Shown here piece after piece: positions 61,522 to 64,000 of a stretch of DNA of 64,000 nt. Source of the DNA: Halopseudomonas pelagia. GTDB lineage: Bacteria > Pseudomonadota > Gammaproteobacteria > Pseudomonadales > Pseudomonadaceae. The stretch is taken from contig NZ_CP033116.1 in assembly GCF_009497895.1 (NCBI RefSeq), positions 2,294,001-2,358,000 on the forward strand. Direction: 5' to 3'. The notes under the pieces are model-generated. The model worked only from the letters and a program-made list of their open reading frames with translations. It searched no databases and was not told the DNA's origin. Each line of letters starts with the position of its first letter. Position 1 is the first letter of the stretch. Made by a program: the position numbers and the translations under genes.

Positions 61522-62139
61522 ATGACTCTTCTTACGCAAAATGAGCAGCAGCAAGTAGCTGATGCGATCGACCGAATTGAACTGACAACCGATGCCGAGG
61601 TGGTCACGGTATTGGCCGCGCAGGCTGATGACTATCATTACATCCCGCTGCTGTGGGCCAGCTTGATAGCCCTGGTATTGCCGGGAGCGGTGCTGCTGCT
61701 GACCGATTGGTTGGGGCCGTGGCAACTGCTGCTGGTGCAGTGGCTGAGCTTTATCTTGCTGGCGCTGGTGTTCCGGCTACCGGGAATCATGACCCGGTTA
61801 ATACCGGCACCGGTCCGATTCTGGCGCGCGGGTAATCTTGCGCGTCGGCAGTTCGTCGAGCAGGGTTTGCATCACACCGAAGGCGATACCGGCATGCTGA
61901 TCTTCGTGTCAGAGGCCGAGCGCTATGTGGAAATACTGGTCGACCGCGGCATTTCTGCGCGGATTGATGATGCGGTGTGGGAGTCGATCATCGAGCGCTT
62001 TACTGCCCAGGTGCGCGAAGGCGAAGTGCTCCAAGGCTTTCTAACCTGTATTCAGGCTTGTGGTGAGCAATTGCAGCAGCATGTACCCGCTACCCACGAG
62101 CGCAACGAGCTGCCGAACCGCCTGGTTATGCTCTCCTGA
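61522..62139 (+). CDS. TPM-domain membrane protein, second copy
   Basis: A 205-residue protein with a TPM-type N-terminal segment (EQQQVADAIDRIELTTDAEVVTVLA), two hydrophobic helices (PLLWASLIALVLPGAVLLLTD and LLLVQWLSFILLALVF) and a conserved C-terminal part (HTEGDTGMLIFVSEAERYVEIL). The start at 61522 has GGAAAAG upstream; the longer frame through the Gly-rich region of the previous gene is a shadow. Third gene of the lemA operon. Confidence 0.87.
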   Translation: MTLLTQNEQQQVADAIDRIELTTDAEVVTVLAAQADDYHYIPLLWASLIALVLPGAVLLLTDWLGPWQLLLVQWLSFILLALVFRLPGIMTRLIPAPVRFWRAGNLARRQFVEQGLHHTEGDTGMLIFVSEAERYVEILVDRGISARIDDAVWESIIERFTAQVREGEVLQGFLTCIQACGEQLQQHVPATHERNELPNRLVMLS

Positions 62140-62145
62140 TCCAAT

Positions 62146-62172
62146 AGCCAACCCTCCCGGGTTGGCTTGTTT
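62146..62172 (+). terminator. Terminator of the lemA operon
   Basis: AGCCAACCC pairs with GGGTTGGCT around a 4-base loop and is followed by TGTTTT. It lies 7 bp past the last stop codon. Confidence 0.9.
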
Positions 62173-62271
62173 TCCCCTTGTAAGTACCCGCCTCGATGCT
62201 CATCAGTCCAACTGCTCCAGCAAATTGTTGCCTTTGCCGGCATGAACTGTTGCATAAAATGTAACCAAAAC

Positions 62272-62298
62272 TAAAGAAAGCGGTATTTTGGTCGATAC
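62272..62298 (+). promoter_or_regulatory. sigma-28 (FliA) promoter of the chemotaxis receptor gene
   Basis: TAAAGAAA (62272-62279) and GTCGATAC (62291-62298) are separated by 11 bases, close to TAAAGTTT-N11-GCCGATAA. It lies about 84 bp before the receptor start. Confidence 0.78.
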
Positions 62299-62381
62299 TC
62301 CGGTCAGATGCGCCAGGAAATCGGTGATGCTGTCACGGAAATTCTGCAGAGTGCATTGCGTTGGTTACTGGAGTGATAACT

Positions 62382-64000
62382 ATGTTCGGCTTTTTTCGCA
62401 ATATGAGCTTTCGTTGGAAGCTGACTTTACCGCTAGGTATTTTGGTCGGCTTGTTCTTCGCCCTGGGAATGGTGTCGTATATTGCAGTAACCGATCTTAC
62501 AGGCCGTTTGAGCCGTTTTTCCGATGAGCTTTTGCCACAGTCGACGACCCTGCTCCAAGCTGATCGTGACTTGTATCAGGCCTTGCTGGCGGAACGAGCA
62601 TTGGTAAGCGGACTTGATCCTGATCAGTTCGCGGAAATGACAGCGGAGCACAGCGAGAATATGCAGCAGGCCATTGACCGAGTTAGCGCCTTTGCTAGCA
62701 ATACCCGTTCAAGTGAAGGGAAGGCTATGGCGCAGCGGTTCAACGATGCTTTTGCAGAGTGGAAGCGTTCGACAGACGAAGTGGTGAGCTTGGCCCAGAG
62801 CGATTACGACGCTGATATGATACGCGCTGAAACCCTGAGTTTTGGACGGTCAGCGCAGCTGTTTAGCAATGCCCGAGAAATGATAGATGAGATGACCCAG
62901 CAGATTGATGCGCAGGCCGCCTTGGAGGAGGCTGAAGCTCGCGTCGCGTCGGCTAGGGGCTCGGCCATTGTTACGACCATGACGCTGATCGGATTGGCCG
63001 TGTGTTTGCTGATGATCCTATTTTTCCCCGGTCTGATTGTCCGTCCTATCCAGAACATTCTGCAGCGCATTAGTGATATAGCCGATGGTGAAGGTGATTT
63101 GACCAAGCGGGTGGAGGTCAATTCGACTGATGAAATAGGCCAGTTGGGCACCACTATTAACCAGTTCCTCTCCCAGCTGCAGACGTTGATCCGCGAAGTC
63201 GCTGACTCCACTCTGCAAGTGGCAGCGGCGTCCGAGCAGATGAGTACCATTGCTGCGCATCAGGATCGCCTGGTCAATGAACAGTACAGTGCGATCGATC
63301 AGGTCAGTACCGCCGCGACAGAGATGACCGCGGCCATTCAGGAGGTCGCGGATAACGCCCACAGCACCGCCGAGGCTGCCAGCCAGGCAGACAAGCAGGG
63401 GCACGCTGCCTCCGAGGTCGTGGGCCAGACCATGAATGCGCTGCGCCGGTTGGCGGCAGACGTCGAAGAGGCTGCCGGGGTGATCAATCGTCTGGAGCAG
63501 GACAGCGACAAGATCGGCGGAGTGCTCAGTGTTATCCAGGCGATTGCAGAACAGACCAACCTGCTGGCGTTGAACGCGGCGATTGAAGCGGCGCGCGCCG
63601 GAGAGCAGGGCAGGGGCTTTGCGGTAGTGGCCGATGAAGTACGGGCATTGGCCGCCCGCACACAAGCCTCCACGCGGGATATTCAGGAGATGATTCAGAG
63701 CCTGCAGGCAGGTAGTGGTCAGGCGGTGGCGGTCATGCAGCGCGGTGCAGGGCTTGCCTCGCAAAGCGTGGAACAAGCCGCCGGGGCGGAGCGCTCGTTG
63801 AACGAGACCGCCCAATCGGTAGTACGCATCAATGACATGGCCGCGCAGATAGCGTCGGCCTGTGAGGAGCAAAGCCAAACCACTGAAGAGATCGCACGTA
63901 ATATCAGCGGCATTCGCGATCTGTCCAACCAGGCAGCGCAGAGCTCAGAAGAAAGTCGCCAAGCCAGCGAATCAATGGCCAGACTGGCGGCAGGATTACA
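62382..64000 (+). CDS. Methyl-accepting chemotaxis protein (3' end outside the window)
   Basis: At least 539 codons, open at the right edge. Layout: TM1 (about 11-33), a periplasmic four-helix-bundle sensor (35-190), TM2 (192-215), HAMP ([20 protein letters not shown], about 215-265) and a cytoplasmic signalling domain with the conserved tip [20 protein letters not shown], which binds CheA/CheW. The ATG at 62382 has GGAG 8 bases upstream. Ligand unknown. A sigma-28 promoter lies upstream, as expected for a chemotaxis gene. Confidence 0.95.
   Translation, partial: MFGFFRNMSFRWKLTLPLGILVGLFFALGMVSYIAVTDLTGRLSRFSDELLPQSTTLLQADRDLYQALLAERALVSGLDPDQFAEMTAEHSENMQQAIDRVSAFASNTRSSEGKAMAQRFNDAFAEWKRSTDEVVSLAQSDYDADMIRAETLSFGRSAQLFSNAREMIDEMTQQIDAQAALEEAEARVASARGSAIVTTMTLIGLAVCLLMILFFPGLIVRPIQNILQRISDIADGEGDLTKRVEVNSTDEIGQLGTTINQFLSQLQTLIREVADSTLQVAAASEQMSTIAAHQDRLVNEQYSAIDQVSTAATEMTAAIQEVADNAHSTAEAASQADKQGHAASEVVGQTMNALRRLAADVEEAAGVINRLEQDSDKIGGVLSVIQAIAEQTNLLALNAAIEAARAGEQGRGFAVVADEVRALAARTQASTRDIQEMIQSLQAGSGQAVAVMQRGAGLASQSVEQAAGAERSLNETAQSVVRINDMAAQIASACEEQSQTTEEIARNISGIRDLSNQAAQSSEESRQASESMARLAAGL

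Overview
The window reads as one contiguous stretch of chromosome from a marine or halotolerant Pseudomonas-type gammaproteobacterium, most likely of the Halopseudomonas (P. aestusnigri / P. pelagia / P. pachastrellae) group. Reasons: gene blocks in the order I remember from P. aeruginosa (nasS-nasT-nasA-kinase-nirB-nirD; pyrC-rnt beside motY-argG-gloA; rnfABCDGE-nth plus a PA3496-type small protein), a PET-hydrolase homologue very close to the P. aestusnigri enzyme PE-H as I recall it, and cold or salt traits (an ice-binding lipoprotein and a GH13_18 phosphorylase). The assignment rests on memory of those families, not on a search.

Layout. 1-7.8 kb (minus strand): assimilatory nitrate/nitrite cluster nasS-nasT-nasA-(PP2C+kinase fusion)-nirB-nirD(start). 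Three leader regions each show a sigma-54 promoter, hexaloop hairpins of the ANTAR-binding type and an intrinsic terminator; an NtrC-type palindrome lies upstream of the nirB promoter. 7.8-12 kb: a TAXI-type TRAP transporter (receptor, fused permease, UspA protein). 12-20 kb: rnt, pyrC, motY (with a sigma-28 promoter), argG, gloA, a possible NIT-domain protein, dgt, a glutaredoxin-like protein, ycgN. 20-24 kb: mlaA with a coupled hydrolase, small proteins, nth. 24-30 kb: the rnf operon. 30-32 kb: metG. 32-42.7 kb: accessory genes (ice-binding lipoprotein, ferritin, ppk2, two AraC regulators, SDR, CDF transporter, GH13_18 phosphorylase). 43-51.7 kb: retropepsin-like protein, Zur-box-linked ZnuD-like receptor, porin, 5'-nucleotidase, MaoC-like protein, pirin. 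51.7-57 kb: orphan PAAR, PETase-like hydrolase with paired palindromes upstream, TetR/DUF2855 pair, divergent phosphoribosyltransferase pair. 57-64 kb: DUF1329, RhlE-type helicase, LemA-TPM-TPM operon and a methyl-accepting chemotaxis protein cut by the window end.

How it works together. In the nitrogen block, sigma-54/NtrC would start transcription when nitrogen is limiting, and NasT, released from NasS by nitrate or nitrite, would let polymerase read through the three attenuators; one attenuator precedes nasS itself, which implies autoregulation. No rRNA, tRNA, CRISPR array, prophage or insertion sequence was recognised. Non-coding structure of note includes a 139-bp nested inverted repeat between metG and rnfA, dispersed palindromic repeats, and two short tandem repeats.
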